From contig NZ_QNRC01000002.1 in NCBI RefSeq assembly GCF_003709565.1, positions 215,238 through 279,237 on the forward strand: DNA of 64,000 bases, read 5' to 3'. The position numbers and the translations under genes were made by a program. This DNA comes from Paracoccus sigandri. GTDB taxonomy: Bacteria > Pseudomonadota > Alphaproteobacteria > Rhodobacterales > Rhodobacteraceae. This document shows, piece after piece, positions 9,572 to 18,632 of the stretch. Position 1 is the stretch's first letter, and every line of letters begins with the position of its first letter. Below the pieces are notes generated by a model. The model saw only the letters and a program-made list of their open reading frames with translations, had not been told where the DNA came from and searched no databases.

Positions 9572-10255
9572 GTGCGCATCGTCGTCCTGACCGGGGCCGG
9601 GATCTCGGCGGAAAGCGGGCTGGCCACCTTCCGGGCCAGCGACGGGCTGTGGGAAGACCACCATATCGAGGACGTGGCGACGCCCGAGGGGTTCGCCCGC
9701 GACCCGGGCCTGGTGCATCGCTTCTACAACGCCCGGCGCGAGGCCGCGGCGGCCGCCCTGCCCAATGCCGCGCATCGGGCGCTGGCCGAACTGGCCCGGC
9801 TCCACGAGCTGACGCTGGTCACGCAGAACGTGGACGACCTGCACGAGCGGGGCGGCAGCAGCGAGGTGATCCACATGCACGGCCAGCTGCGCCGCGCGCT
9901 CTGCGCCGATTGCGAGCATCGCTGGGACGCGCCGGCCCGGATGCATCCCGAGGATCGCTGCCCCTTCTGCGGCGTGGGGGCCGCGCGCCCCGATATCGTC
10001 TGGTTCGGCGAGATGCCCTATCACATGGAGCGGATCTGGGAGGCGCTGGAGCGCGCCGACCTGTTCGCGGCCGTCGGCACCTCGGGCAATGTCTATCCGG
10101 CGGCGGGCTTCGTGCAGCACGCCGCGCGGCGCGGTGCCGAATGCGTCGAGCTGAACCTCGATGCCAGCGCCAATGCGCATGATTTCGACCGCCGCATCCT
10201 TGGCCCCGCCAGCCGGACGGTGCCGGAATGGGTGGCCTCGCTTGGGCTGGGCTGA
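9572..10255 (+). CDS. cobB: NAD-dependent protein deacylase (class III sirtuin, CobB-like)
   Basis: A 227-residue cytoplasmic sirtuin that removes acyl groups from lysines using NAD. Visible motifs are GAGIS (residues 8-12), TQNVDDLHERGG, the catalytic His103 in HMHGQL, and the zinc ligands Cys111, Cys114, Cys130 and Cys133. Tyr52 and Arg55 form the Tyr-x2-Arg pair (FYNAR) that marks desuccinylase/demalonylase-type sirtuins such as SIRT5 and E. coli CobB. The start is the GTG at 9572 immediately after the preceding stop codon; a longer reading would overlap that gene by 70 bases in another frame. Confidence 0.93.
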   Translation: MRIVVLTGAGISAESGLATFRASDGLWEDHHIEDVATPEGFARDPGLVHRFYNARREAAAAALPNAAHRALAELARLHELTLVTQNVDDLHERGGSSEVIHMHGQLRRALCADCEHRWDAPARMHPEDRCPFCGVGAARPDIVWFGEMPYHMERIWEALERADLFAAVGTSGNVYPAAGFVQHAARRGAECVELNLDASANAHDFDRRILGPASRTVPEWVASLGLG

Positions 10256-11111
10256 GGGGCTGCGGCCCATCCTGCGCTGGCTGCCGGCGGCGCTGATCCT
10301 GCTGGCCGCGCCCGCCGCCGTCGCGGCGCCGCAGCGGGTCGTGTCGATGAACCTCTGCACGGACCAGCTGGCGATGCTTCTGGCCGCGCCCGACCAGCTG
10401 GTCGCGATCAGCCGGCTGACCCGCGACCCGCGCATGTCGCCGCTGGCGGAACGGGCCCAGGCCCTGCCCCTCCACCATTCCAGCGCCGAGGAGATCCACC
10501 TGCTGCGCCCCGACCTGGTGATCGCCGGCCAGTTCACGCCCGGCCCGGTGCTGGAAATGTTGCGCCGCCTGGGCCACCGCGTCGAGGCCCGCCCGCCCGC
10601 GAACAGCATCGCCGACATCCGCACCGAGATCACCGCGATGGGCAACCTGCTTGGCCGCGAGGCGCAGGCGGCCGCGCTGCTGGCGGATTTCGACCGGCAG
10701 CTGGCCGAGCTGCGCGACGGCCGCGACCGGGGCCGCGCGGCGCTCTATTACGCCAACGGCTTCACCTCGGGGCGCGAGACGCTGGCGGGCGACATCCTTG
10801 CCGCCGCCGGCTATCGCAATATCGCCGATGATTTCGGCATCACCGGGACCGCCGCCCTGCCGGTCGAGCAGCTGGTCCTTGCCGGGCCCGAGCTGCTGGT
10901 CACCGGCGCGACCTGGCCCGGCCATTCGCGCAGCGAGGCGATCCTGGACCACCCGGCGCTGGCCCATGCGGTGCCGCGCCATGTCGAGGTCGCCGACCGC
11001 GACTGGGTCTGCGGCACGCCCTTCGTGCTGCGCGCCATCCGCGCCCTGCAGGCGCCCGACGCCGCCCAGCTCACTCCACCGCGGCCAGAACCTCCTCGGT
11101 CAGCGCGGTGA
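10242..11111 (+). CDS. Periplasmic binding protein, BtuF/FecB-like (cobalamin or iron-chelate ABC uptake)
   Basis: A helical-backbone periplasmic binding protein. After a hydrophobic signal (LRWLPAALILLAAPAAVAA) it shows the family opening RVVSMNLCTDQLAMLLA, then ISRLTRDP, HHSSAEEIHLLRPDLVIA and the C-lobe with VCGTPFVLRAI. Such proteins deliver vitamin B12, haem or siderophores to a BtuCD/FecCD-type permease. No permease or ATPase is nearby, so it is an orphan subunit here. The start is uncertain: no ATG is suitably placed, and the in-frame TTG at 10242 overlapping the sirtuin stop is the best guess. The 3' end overlaps the convergent parA gene by 41 bases. Confidence 0.8.
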   Translation: MGWAEGLRPILRWLPAALILLAAPAAVAAPQRVVSMNLCTDQLAMLLAAPDQLVAISRLTRDPRMSPLAERAQALPLHHSSAEEIHLLRPDLVIAGQFTPGPVLEMLRRLGHRVEARPPANSIADIRTEITAMGNLLGREAQAAALLADFDRQLAELRDGRDRGRAALYYANGFTSGRETLAGDILAAAGYRNIADDFGITGTAALPVEQLVLAGPELLVTGATWPGHSRSEAILDHPALAHAVPRHVEVADRDWVCGTPFVLRAIRALQAPDAAQLTPPRPEPPRSAR

Positions 11112-11706
11112 TCTCGTCGCGGGCCGGGCCGCTGCGGGCGCGCTCGATCGCGCCAAGGCCCAGACCCAGCGTCTCGGCATAGGCGACCCGGTTGGCGATC
11201 TGCGCGACGGCGACCTGCGCGCCCAGTTCGGCCGCCTTCTGGGCCACCTCGACCGACAGGCGGGTATGCGGCCGCACCCGGTTCATCACCACCAGGACCG
11301 GCGCCTTCTCGCGCCGGGCCAGGTCCAGGACGCCCTCGGTCGCCCACAGGTCGACATGGCTGGTCGCGACCGGCACCAGCACCAGATCGGCCACCCGCAG
11401 CGCCGGCCGCAGGTCGCTGTCGATCTTGGGCGGCGTGTCGATGATGACGAAATCGAAGCGCTTCTTCAGCTTCTCGGATTCGTAGCTGGCCCCCCAGGCC
11501 GAGGAGGTCGAGAAATCCAGCGCCTCGTCCTCGCCCTGGGCCTGCATCCGCTCGATGAACCAGCGCCCCATGCTGCCCTGCGGATCGGTATCGACCAGGG
11601 CGACCGAATGGCCCCGCTGATGCAGGCTGACCGCCAGGTTGACCGCGACCGTGGTCTTGCCCGAGCCGCCCTTCTGCTGCGCCACCGTGATGATCCTGCC
11701 CGCCAT
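11071..11706 (-). CDS. Orphan ParA-family ATPase
   Basis: A 211-residue P-loop ATPase with the deviant Walker A motif KGGSGKTT (residues 12-19), the A-prime motif VDTDPQGS and the Walker B-like FVIIDTPPK. ParA proteins position plasmids, chromosomes or protein clusters on the nucleoid. There is no parB, parS-like repeat or centromere here, so this belongs to the stand-alone group; known single ParA-like proteins in related bacteria place chemoreceptor clusters (PpfA) or carboxysomes (McdA). Its own cargo cannot be inferred. The ATG at 11706 has GGAGGGAC immediately upstream. Confidence 0.9.
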   Translation of the reverse strand: MAGRIITVAQQKGGSGKTTVAVNLAVSLHQRGHSVALVDTDPQGSMGRWFIERMQAQGEDEALDFSTSSAWGASYESEKLKKRFDFVIIDTPPKIDSDLRPALRVADLVLVPVATSHVDLWATEGVLDLARREKAPVLVVMNRVRPHTRLSVEVAQKAAELGAQVAVAQIANRVAYAETLGLGLGAIERARSGPARDEITALTEEVLAAVE

Positions 11707-11785
11707 CGTCCCTCCTGCGCCATGCGCCTTTTGGGCAGAATAGCGCGGCTTTCCGCAATTGCACGGCCAATTTGCAGCTGCAGCA

Positions 11786-12109
11786 TCAGTCCCGGAAGAC
11801 CGCCTGCACCTCGTACATCACCGGCTCGAAGCTTTTGCACATGGAATGGATCTCGCGGTTGCGGCGGCGCATCTCCTCGCTGCGCAGCATCGCCTGATAG
11901 TCGCTGCGGTCGCGCCATTGCGAATAGGTGGCGATGCGGGTCTGCGCGTCGTTCAGGTGGATCGCCCCCGAGACGAAGCCCGGCTGGCGGCGGATCACCT
12001 CGTCCCAGGCGCTGTTCAGAAGATCCAGCACGTCATGGGCGCTGCCCGGCGTGACATCGAAGGTGCAGATGACGGTCTGGCCGTCGAAATCCTGGCGGAT
12101 ATATGGCAT
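11786..12109 (-). CDS. Antibiotic-biosynthesis-monooxygenase (ABM) domain protein
   Basis: A 107-residue single-domain ferredoxin-like protein. The pattern TVICTFDVTPGSAHDVLDLL, QPGFVSGAIHLN, RIATYSQWRD and YQAMLR is that of ABM-fold small proteins, which include quinol and haem monooxygenases and many of unknown role. It is divergent from the dipeptidase gene, with 136 bases between them that must hold both promoters. Substrate unknown. Confidence 0.78.
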   Translation of the reverse strand: MPYIRQDFDGQTVICTFDVTPGSAHDVLDLLNSAWDEVIRRQPGFVSGAIHLNDAQTRIATYSQWRDRSDYQAMLRSEEMRRRNREIHSMCKSFEPVMYEVQAVFRD

Positions 12110-12245
12110 GGCTGGCCCTCTCTCTCGCTCTGTCCTGCGCCCAGCCTAGGCGCGAATCCGCGAAGTGCAAAGCGTGATGGCCCGGCCATTGCCGCCGCCC
12201 CGACACGCGTGCATGGTCGGCCCGAAGCGATTCAAGGAGCCCGCC

Positions 12246-13295
12246 ATGATCCCGGTTTTCGACGGCCACAACGATTTCCTGCAGCGCGTCGTCGCCGCCG
12301 GACCGCGCGGCACGCAGCTGTGGCTGGAGGGCGACGGCACCGGCCACCTGGACCTGCCGCGGATGAAGGCGGGCGGGCTGGTCGGCGGCTTCTTCGCGAT
12401 CTGGGTGCCCTCGCCCGCCGATCCCAATGACGACGAGGCGGTGCAGCTCATGGAAAACCCGCCCTTCGCCCTGCCCCTGCCCGAGGAGATCGGCTGGCGC
12501 GAGGCCCTGCCCCATGCCTTCGCCCAGGCCGCCGCGCTGAAGGCGCTGGAGCGCAGCGGCACGCTGGACATCGCGACCAGCGCGGCGGGGCTGCGGGCCA
12601 GCGTCAAAGCCGGGCGGATCGCCGCGATCATGCACATGGAGGGCGCCGAGGCGATCCGCGACATGGACGCGCTGCATCTGTGGCACGCGGCGGGGCTGCG
12701 CTCGCTTGGGCCGGTCTGGTCGCGCCCGACCCGCTATGCCGAGGGCGTGCCCTTCGCCTTCCCCGCCGGCCCCGATATCGGCGCAGGCCTGACCGAGGCC
12801 GGCCGCGCGCTGGTCCGCGAATGCAACCACCTGCGCATCATGCTGGACCTGTCGCATCTGAACGAGGCCGGCTTCGACGATGTCGCCCGGATCTCGGACG
12901 CGCCGCTGGTCGCCAGCCATTCCTGCGCCCATGCGATCTGCCCCAGCGCCCGCAACCTGACCGACCGGCAATTGCGGGTGATCGCCGAAAGCGGCGGGCT
13001 GGTCGGGCTGAACTTTGCCTCCAGCTTCCTGCGCGAGGATGGCCGGCGCCTGCCGCTGGAGGACCTGGCGGTGATGCTGCGGCACCTGGACCACCTGCTG
13101 GCCATCCTGGGCGAGGACGGCGTGGCGCTGGGGTCGGATTTCGACGGCGCCCTGATGCCGCGCGACCTGGCCGATGGCGCGGCGGTCCAGAACCTGATCC
13201 AGAAGATGAAGGATCACGGATATGGCGATGATCTGATACGAAAAATCGCAAGCGAGAACTGGATCCACCTGCTGGAGCGGACCTGGGGCGGCTGA
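12246..13295 (+). CDS. Membrane-dipeptidase family (M19) zinc dipeptidase
   Basis: A 349-residue metallopeptidase. The HxD motif of the binuclear zinc site is at the N-terminus (VFDGHNDFL), followed by the bridging Glu in MHMEGAEAI, His in DLSHLNEAG and SHSCAHAI, and Asp in GSDFDGA. M19 enzymes cleave L-Xaa-D/L-Xaa dipeptides. No signal peptide is seen, so it is cytoplasmic, as in other alphaproteobacterial homologues. AAGGAG lies six bases before the ATG at 12246; the longer reading from 12165 is rejected. A hairpin terminator follows the stop. Confidence 0.92.
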   Translation: MIPVFDGHNDFLQRVVAAGPRGTQLWLEGDGTGHLDLPRMKAGGLVGGFFAIWVPSPADPNDDEAVQLMENPPFALPLPEEIGWREALPHAFAQAAALKALERSGTLDIATSAAGLRASVKAGRIAAIMHMEGAEAIRDMDALHLWHAAGLRSLGPVWSRPTRYAEGVPFAFPAGPDIGAGLTEAGRALVRECNHLRIMLDLSHLNEAGFDDVARISDAPLVASHSCAHAICPSARNLTDRQLRVIAESGGLVGLNFASSFLREDGRRLPLEDLAVMLRHLDHLLAILGEDGVALGSDFDGALMPRDLADGAAVQNLIQKMKDHGYGDDLIRKIASENWIHLLERTWGG

Positions 13296-13309
13296 GCCCC
13301 GCCCCGCAA

Positions 13310-13348
13310 CGGAAAACGCCGCCTCTCAAGGGGCGGCGTCGCGTTCCG
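13310..13348. terminator. Terminator-like hairpin between convergent genes
   Basis: A perfect 8-bp stem ACGCCGCC/GGCGGCGT with an 8-base loop (13316-13339), extended by outer CGGAA/TTCCG pairing. There is no clear T tract on either strand. It lies between the convergent dipeptidase and rodZ-like genes and could end both transcripts. Confidence 0.6.
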
Positions 13349-13368
13349 TGGGTCTGGCCGCGGACGGC

Positions 13369-14637
13369 CTAATCCGCGGCGGGCTGGTCCGGGGCGGCGG
13401 CGCCGGTATCGGCGCGGGCCACGGCGATCATCTGCGCCAGTTCGGGATCGGCATCCAGGTCGGCGAAGGCATAGGTCGCGGTCACATTCTCGGCCGAGAG
13501 CTTCACATTGCGCACCACCTGCGGGCCCGGCGCGACCGGACCATAGGTGCGGCCGTTGACGGCGAAATAGACCGCGCCGGAATTGCCGGTGCGCAGAACC
13601 GGCGGCTCTTCCAGGCTAGGCAGGGTGAAACGCTCGCCCCCGTCCATGATCTTTTCCAGCAGCACCGTGCCATCGGCCGAGGTCACCCGCACCCAGGCCG
13701 GGCGGGCGGCCAGCAATTCCAGCTCGGGCGCCTCCTCGGCCACGGTGCGGACCTGCAATTGCCCGGCCCCGATCTGCGGACCATAGGCCATGGCCTGACC
13801 GCGGTCGACCGGGCCGGCGGGCTCGGCGCTGGCCGTGGCGGTATCGCCGGGCGCGCCCTCGGGCGCGGACAGCATCAGGCCCGGATCGATGGCCGCGATG
13901 GGGCCGTCGCGCGCGGTCAGGACCGGCGCCTCAAGGATCTGCGGGCGATAGAGACGGTCCAGGATCTGCGGCTGCGGCAGGTTCTGCACCAGCTCGGCCG
14001 TATCGGTGGAATCCAGCGCGGGTTCCGGCAGCGCCGCGCTTTCGACCGGGTCGAGCGCGGTGACCACCCCCGGCGCATCGTCGCCCGGCATCAGCGTAAC
14101 CCGCTGAACTTCCTGCAGGATGGACCAGCCGCCATAGGCCAGCCCGCCGACCAGCGCCATCAGCACCAGGATCGAGCCAAGCGCCCGCGGCTCGACCGAG
14201 GACCAGAAGCTTTCCTCTTGCGGGATGAACAGCGCGCGCGGATTGGCCAGCGCCTCGGCCGGGTCCGAGGGACGGCGCGCCGGCTTCGGCCCCGATGCGG
14301 CGGGCGCCATGCCATGCGTCGGCTGGAAGCCCGATTCGGAACAGAACCGCCGGAAGGTCCAGTCGGGATCCATGCCCAGATAGCGCGCATAGGACCGCAC
14401 ATACCCCGCCACGAAGCTGGGCGTGTCGAAGGCGCTGATGTCGCAATTCTCTATGGCGGCGACATGCGAGGCGCGGATGCGCAGCTCGCGCTGGACGTCC
14501 AGCAGCGATTTGCCCAAGGTCGCCCGCTCGCCTCGCATGATGTCACCGAGGCGCGTATCGTCATCGTCGAGGAAATGATGCACTTCCTCCACCTGCAAAA
14601 TCCCTTCTGCCGGGTCTTCTGCCCGCGGCCTGCTCAT
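13369..14637 (-). CDS. rodZ: RodZ-like cytoskeletal/HTH membrane protein
   Basis: A 422-residue bitopic inner-membrane protein. A helix-turn-helix of the HTH_25 type covers about residues 30-100 (LGDIMRGERATLGKSLLDVQ, RASHVAAIE, FVAGYVRSYARYLGMD), a single transmembrane helix runs from about 152 to 174, and a long acidic/Pro-Ala periplasmic linker leads to a beta-rich C-terminal DUF4115-like domain (about 310-410, with VRVTSADGTVLLEKIMDGGERFTL, quoted here as VRVTSADG to GGERF). RodZ links MreB to the wall elongation machinery. No mre genes are in the window. The domain order matches the family closely. Confidence 0.88.
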   Translation of the reverse strand: MSRPRAEDPAEGILQVEEVHHFLDDDDTRLGDIMRGERATLGKSLLDVQRELRIRASHVAAIENCDISAFDTPSFVAGYVRSYARYLGMDPDWTFRRFCSESGFQPTHGMAPAASGPKPARRPSDPAEALANPRALFIPQEESFWSSVEPRALGSILVLMALVGGLAYGGWSILQEVQRVTLMPGDDAPGVVTALDPVESAALPEPALDSTDTAELVQNLPQPQILDRLYRPQILEAPVLTARDGPIAAIDPGLMLSAPEGAPGDTATASAEPAGPVDRGQAMAYGPQIGAGQLQVRTVAEEAPELELLAARPAWVRVTSADGTVLLEKIMDGGERFTLPSLEEPPVLRTGNSGAVYFAVNGRTYGPVAPGPQVVRNVKLSAENVTATYAFADLDADPELAQMIAVARADTGAAAPDQPAAD

Positions 14638-14746
14638 TACTCTGCCCCATCCGCCCGATTCCCGTCTCGTCCGAATCGGAACGATAACGGCGTTTAATTA
14701 AGCGAATGTTATCACGGGCGCGAGAGCAGTTCACCCGCCGATTTCG

Positions 14747-15976
14747 TCAGGCGCTCATTTCCGCGCGATTCAGCGCGCAACGCGACCAAAGCGCATCCAT
14801 GGCGCGCACCAGGTGGTCGATCTGCTTCGGGTCATGCACCGGCGAGGGCGTGAAGCGCAGCCGCTCGGTCCCGCGGGGCACGGTGGGGAAGTTGATCGGC
14901 TGGACATAGATGCCATAGTCGCGCAGCAGCAGGTCCGACAGGGACTTGCAATGGACCGGATGGCCGACATGGACCGGCACGATATGGCTGCCATGGTCGA
15001 TGATCGGCATTCCCAGCGATTTCAGGCGCATCTTCAGGATCCGCGCATGAAGCTGCTGCGCATCGCGCAGATGCTGCCCGCCCGCGCCCTTCAGGAAGCG
15101 GATCGAGGCCGCCGCCCCCGCCGCCACGGCAGGCGGCAGCGAGGTGGTGAAGATGAAGCCCGGCGCATAGGAGCGGATCGCGTCGCACATCTTCGCGGTG
15201 CCGGCGATATAGCCGCCGAAGACCCCGAAGGCCTTGCCGAGCGTGCCGTTGATGATGTCGATGCGATGGGCCAGCCGGTCGCGCTCGGCCACGCCGCCGC
15301 CGCGCGGGCCGTACATGCCGACCGCATGGACCTCGTCCAGATAGGTCAGCGCGTTGAATTCCTCGGCCAGGTCGCAGATCGCCGCGATCGGGCCGAAATC
15401 GCCATCCATCGAATAGATCGATTCGAAGGCGATCAGCTTCGGCGCGGCGGGATCGTCGGCCTCCAGCAACTGGCGCAGATGGGCCAGGTCGTTGTGGCGG
15501 AAGATCCGCTTGGCGCCGCCATTGCGCTTGATCCCCTCGATCATCGAGGCGTGGTTCAGCTCGTCCGAATAGATGATCAGGCCGGGAAACAGCTTCGGCA
15601 GGGTCGAGAGCGTCGCGTCATTGGCGATGTAGGCGCTGGAAAAGACCAGCGCGGCCTCTTTCCCGTGCAGGTCGGCCAGCTCGGATTCCAGCCGCTTGTG
15701 ATAGACCGTCGTGCCCGAGATGTTGCGCGTGCCGCCCGAGCCGGCGCCGACCGCATCCAGCGCCTCGTGCATCGCCTCCAGCACGACCGGATGCTGGCCC
15801 ATGCCCAGATAATCGTTGCCGCACCAGACGGTTATCTCTTGCTGCGCGCCATCGGGCCGCGTCCAGACAGCTTGCGGAAACCGGCCCTTGGCGCGCTCGA
15901 TATCGATGAAGGTGCGATAGCGCCCTTCCTCGTGGAGCCGTCCGATGGCCTGGTCGAGTGCGACATCATAGTTCAT
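14747..15976 (-). CDS. hemA: 5-aminolevulinate synthase
   Basis: A 409-residue alpha-oxoamine synthase that condenses glycine and succinyl-CoA to 5-aminolevulinate, the first step of tetrapyrrole synthesis in alphaproteobacteria (C4 pathway). The PLP lysine is Lys248 in NGTLGKAFG, with Asp214 and His217 in [21 protein letters not shown] and [12 protein letters not shown] are family signatures. The ATG at 15976 has AAGGGA nine bases upstream; the longer reading to 16543 is an antisense shadow of the M20 gene. An FNR-type box lies 64 bases upstream, suggesting oxygen control. The length equals that of the Rhodobacter enzymes. Confidence 0.97.
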   Translation of the reverse strand: MNYDVALDQAIGRLHEEGRYRTFIDIERAKGRFPQAVWTRPDGAQQEITVWCGNDYLGMGQHPVVLEAMHEALDAVGAGSGGTRNISGTTVYHKRLESELADLHGKEAALVFSSAYIANDATLSTLPKLFPGLIIYSDELNHASMIEGIKRNGGAKRIFRHNDLAHLRQLLEADDPAAPKLIAFESIYSMDGDFGPIAAICDLAEEFNALTYLDEVHAVGMYGPRGGGVAERDRLAHRIDIINGTLGKAFGVFGGYIAGTAKMCDAIRSYAPGFIFTTSLPPAVAAGAAASIRFLKGAGGQHLRDAQQLHARILKMRLKSLGMPIIDHGSHIVPVHVGHPVHCKSLSDLLLRDYGIYVQPINFPTVPRGTERLRFTPSPVHDPKQIDHLVRAMDALWSRCALNRAEMSA

Positions 15977-16039
15977 CGCGGCAGTTCCCTTGCGTTGCTT
16001 GCTGGGTGCGATCATTGTCCGATCACGCGAGGCGCGTCC

Positions 16040-16053
16040 TTGATAGAGGTCAA
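16040..16053 (-). promoter_or_regulatory. FNR/FnrL-type binding site upstream of hemA
   Basis: TTGAT-AGAG-GTCAA matches the FNR dyad TTGAT-N4-ATCAA with one change (A to G). It lies 64 bases before the hemA start. FnrL control of hemA through such a site is established in Rhodobacter sphaeroides; here it is inferred from sequence and position. The site could also serve the divergent M20 gene 88 bases away. Confidence 0.7.
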
Positions 16054-16140
16054 ACCGCGAAAATGACAGGCCAAAATTGTCGCACCGCGACCAAAGGCCC
16101 ATGGAAATGACCAAGCAATTCAGTCGGAAAGGAGCTTGGG

Positions 16141-17526
16141 ATGAGTGACGAGGCAAAGCTGGCACAGGTGCTGGGGCAACTGGATGCCGGTCTGGATGCG
16201 GCGCTGGAGCGGCTGCTGGACTTCCTGCGCATCCCCTCGATCTCGACCGATCCGGCCCATCGGGGCGATGTGCGCAGGGCCGCGGAATGGCTGCGGAACG
16301 AGCTTGAACTGCTTGGTTTCCATGCAGAAATCCGCGACACGCCGGGCCATCCGATGGTCGTCGCCCATTCGCAGAAGGGCGATGCGCGGCCACTGCTGTT
16401 CTACGGCCATTACGACGTGCAGCCGGTCGATCCGCTGTCGCTGTGGGACCGCCCGCCCTTCGACCCCCAGATCCAGCAGACCCCTGCCGGGCCGGTGATC
16501 CGGGCGCGCGGCGCCGCGGACGACAAGGGGCAATTGATGACATTTGTCGAGGCTTTCCGCGCCTGGAAGGCGGTGCATGGCAGCCTGCCCTCGGACCTGG
16601 TGCTGCTTTTCGAGGGCGAGGAGGAATCGGGCTCGCCCTCGCTGCGCCCCTTCCTTGGCGCGAATGCCGGGGAATTGCGCGCCTCGCTGGCGATGATCTG
16701 CGACACCGGGCTCTATTCCGACGGGCGCCCGGCGATCACCACCCAGCTGCGCGGGCTGGTGGGCGAGGAGGTGGTGATTCGCGCCGCCGATCGCGACCTG
16801 CATTCGGGCAGCTTCGGCGGGCTGGCGGCCAATCCGATCATGATCTTGGCGCAGGCGCTGGGATCGCTGAAGGATGCCAGCGGCCGCGTCACCCTGCCCG
16901 GCTTCTATGACGGGGTCGAGGAGCTGTCCGACACGCTGCGCCGCGACTGGGAGGCGCTCGGCTTCGACGCCGCCGATTTCCTGGGCGGGGTGGGCTTGCG
17001 CGAACCGATCGGCGAAAAGGGCCGGATGCCGCTGGAAATGGTCTGGAACCGCCCCACGGCCGAGATCAACGGCATCGCCGGCGGCTATGCCGGCGACGGC
17101 TTCAAGACCGTGCTGCCCGCCGAGGCCCGCGCCAAGGTCAGCTTCCGGCTGACCGGAGGGCAGGATCCCGAACGGATCCGCGCCGCCTTCCGCGCCCATG
17201 TCCGCCACTTCCTGCCCGACGATTGCACGGTCGAATTCCACCCGCATGGCGGCAGCATGGCCAGCGTCATGGACACCTCGGACCCGGCCTTCGCCGCCGC
17301 CAAGGCCGCGCTGAGCGAGGAATGGGGGCGCGAGGCCGCCTATATCGGCGCCGGCGGCTCGATCCCCGTCGCGGGGGATTTCAAGGAGATCCTCGGCATG
17401 GATTCGATGCTGATCGGCTTTGGCCGCGACGACGACCGCATCCATTCCCCGAACGAGAAATACGATGTCGAGAGCTTCGCGAAGGGCGCGCGTTCCTGGG
17501 CGCGCATCCTGGCCACGCTGCGTTGA
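16141..17526 (+). CDS. M20-family metallopeptidase (dipeptidase type)
   Basis: A 461-residue zinc peptidase of the M20/M25/M40 family. The first zinc motif is [13 protein letters not shown], the second the [10 protein letters not shown] segment with its bridging Asp, and the Glu-Glu pair is in [14 protein letters not shown] lid/dimerisation domain is inserted after about residue 200 and the C-terminal His ligand lies in HSPNEKYD. Such enzymes hydrolyse dipeptides or N-acylated amino acids in the cytosol. AAGGAG is six bases before the ATG. It is divergent from hemA; a hairpin repeat follows its stop codon. Confidence 0.92.
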   Translation: MSDEAKLAQVLGQLDAGLDAALERLLDFLRIPSISTDPAHRGDVRRAAEWLRNELELLGFHAEIRDTPGHPMVVAHSQKGDARPLLFYGHYDVQPVDPLSLWDRPPFDPQIQQTPAGPVIRARGAADDKGQLMTFVEAFRAWKAVHGSLPSDLVLLFEGEEESGSPSLRPFLGANAGELRASLAMICDTGLYSDGRPAITTQLRGLVGEEVVIRAADRDLHSGSFGGLAANPIMILAQALGSLKDASGRVTLPGFYDGVEELSDTLRRDWEALGFDAADFLGGVGLREPIGEKGRMPLEMVWNRPTAEINGIAGGYAGDGFKTVLPAEARAKVSFRLTGGQDPERIRAAFRAHVRHFLPDDCTVEFHPHGGSMASVMDTSDPAFAAAKAALSEEWGREAAYIGAGGSIPVAGDFKEILGMDSMLIGFGRDDDRIHSPNEKYDVESFAKGARSWARILATLR

Positions 17527-17540
17527 ACGCGAGGGGGGAA

Positions 17541-17607
17541 AGGGGGGCTTTGCCCCCCTCGGCCCGTGCCGGGCCTCACCCCCCAAGGTATTTTTCAGGA
17601 GTGCGAG
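17541..17607 (+). repeat. 3'-end hairpin repeat with GTATTTTTCAGG tail (copy A)
   Basis: A perfect 8-bp stem AGGGGGGC-TTT-GCCCCCCT (17541-17559) follows the M20 stop codon and is followed by a conserved tail with core GTATTTTTCAGGAGTGCG (17586-17607 with flanks). An inverted copy lies at 17770-17835. It is well placed to terminate transcription of the M20 gene. Confidence 0.7.
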
Positions 17608-17769
17608 GCGCGGTAACCTTTTCTCAATCAATTCCTGGCAGAACGGCCTGGCGGTACAGGCGGAGGCGCCGATGACCGCAGGAGAGCGAGGCGCCCCGGT
17701 TCCCTGTCCTCAGGGCGCGGCATCGCGAGGATGCGCGGCACGGGCCGGAACCGGGGCGACCTTCGGCCC

Positions 17770-17835
17770 CTCGCACTCCTGAAAAATACCTCGGGGTGAG
17801 GCGCGCCCCCAGGCGCGCCGAGGGGCAGCGCCCCT
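17770..17835 (-). repeat. 3'-end hairpin repeat with GTATTTTTCAGG tail (copy B, inverted)
   Basis: The mirror image of copy A: a 22-bp perfect match to the tail of copy A in opposite orientation (17770-17791), preceded on the minus strand by the stem AGGGGC-AGC-GCCCCT (17821-17835). It follows the stop codon of the leftward lytic transglycosylase gene. The 162 bases between the two tails hold no recognisable gene but contain a further inverted pair, CGCCCCGGTTCC and its complement. Confidence 0.7.
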
Positions 17836-17846
17836 TTCTTCCGCCG

Positions 17847-18473
17847 TCAGCCGGTTCGGCCCTGGGCGCTGCAATAACTCTGGCTGCTGGTCCAGGCGGC
17901 GATGTCGGCGCGTTTCGAGGAATTGCGCATCGGCGCCCAGTCGCGCGCCACGCCGCGCCAGCCATTGCCGTCATGGGCGACCGCATTGTCGCGGCCGACC
18001 TGGCGCGACATGATCCGCACCGCGCAGGACATGTTGTCGGCGCCGTTGGTGATGTCGCCGCTGCAGCCGTAATGGCGCCAGGTGGCCGGCGCGATCTGCA
18101 TCAGCCCCAGCCATTTGCCGCCGCCGCCGCGCGCGCCGGGATTGTAGGTGCTTTCATGCTTGGCCACCGCCGACAGCAGCCCCGCCCAGAAGGCCTTGCG
18201 CCCGGTCTCGGTCAGTTCCGCGTAATTGGGGCAGAAGCTGTCGATATCCGCCGGCACCCGCGACAGGATCGTCACGCCCTCGCGGTCCAGCGCCGCCAGC
18301 GTCGCCCGCGTCCAGGCCTCCGAGCCGCTCCTGTCCTGCCAGCGCATCGGCGGGCTGGCCGCCAGCGCCAGTTGCTGCGCCTCCTGCCGGGCGATCTCTT
18401 CGGCAGAGGGGCCGGCGGTCGTGTTGCAGGCGGCAAGAAGGGCCAGGGTAGCCAGGGCGAGCGCAGGGCGCAT
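17847..18473 (-). CDS. Lytic transglycosylase lipoprotein (SLT domain)
   Basis: A 208-residue predicted lipoprotein: the signal ends in the lipobox LLAACN, so the mature protein starts at a lipidated cysteine (residue 16). The C-terminal half has the SLT lysozyme-like pattern, with the likely catalytic Glu in AKHESTYNPGARG, then WLGLMQIAPATW and a Cys-containing SGDITNGADNMSCAVRIM. Lytic transglycosylases cleave peptidoglycan to 1,6-anhydromuropeptides. GAGGA lies four bases before the ATG at 18473; the ORF upstream of that is not needed. The stop is followed by a 3'-end repeat. Confidence 0.85.
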   Translation of the reverse strand: MRPALALATLALLAACNTTAGPSAEEIARQEAQQLALAASPPMRWQDRSGSEAWTRATLAALDREGVTILSRVPADIDSFCPNYAELTETGRKAFWAGLLSAVAKHESTYNPGARGGGGKWLGLMQIAPATWRHYGCSGDITNGADNMSCAVRIMSRQVGRDNAVAHDGNGWRGVARDWAPMRNSSKRADIAAWTSSQSYCSAQGRTG

Positions 18474-18632
18474 GCGGTCCTCGTGGGGCAGTTTCGTCCC
18501 GAAACCCCTTAGCCGCAGCGCAGCGCGGCGCAAGCGCGGCGTTCCGCCGTCGGCGGGATCATGCCCATCGCGGGGCCGGGGCGGGGCGGATCTGCCGGAA
18601 AACCCGACCTGCCGGAACCGATCCGCCGCCGT

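Noticed and set aside
11071..11111. ParA and binding-protein genes as a parAB or plasmid remnant
   Set aside because: The overlap is only a convergent 3' overlap; no ParB, replication gene or parS-like repeats are present.
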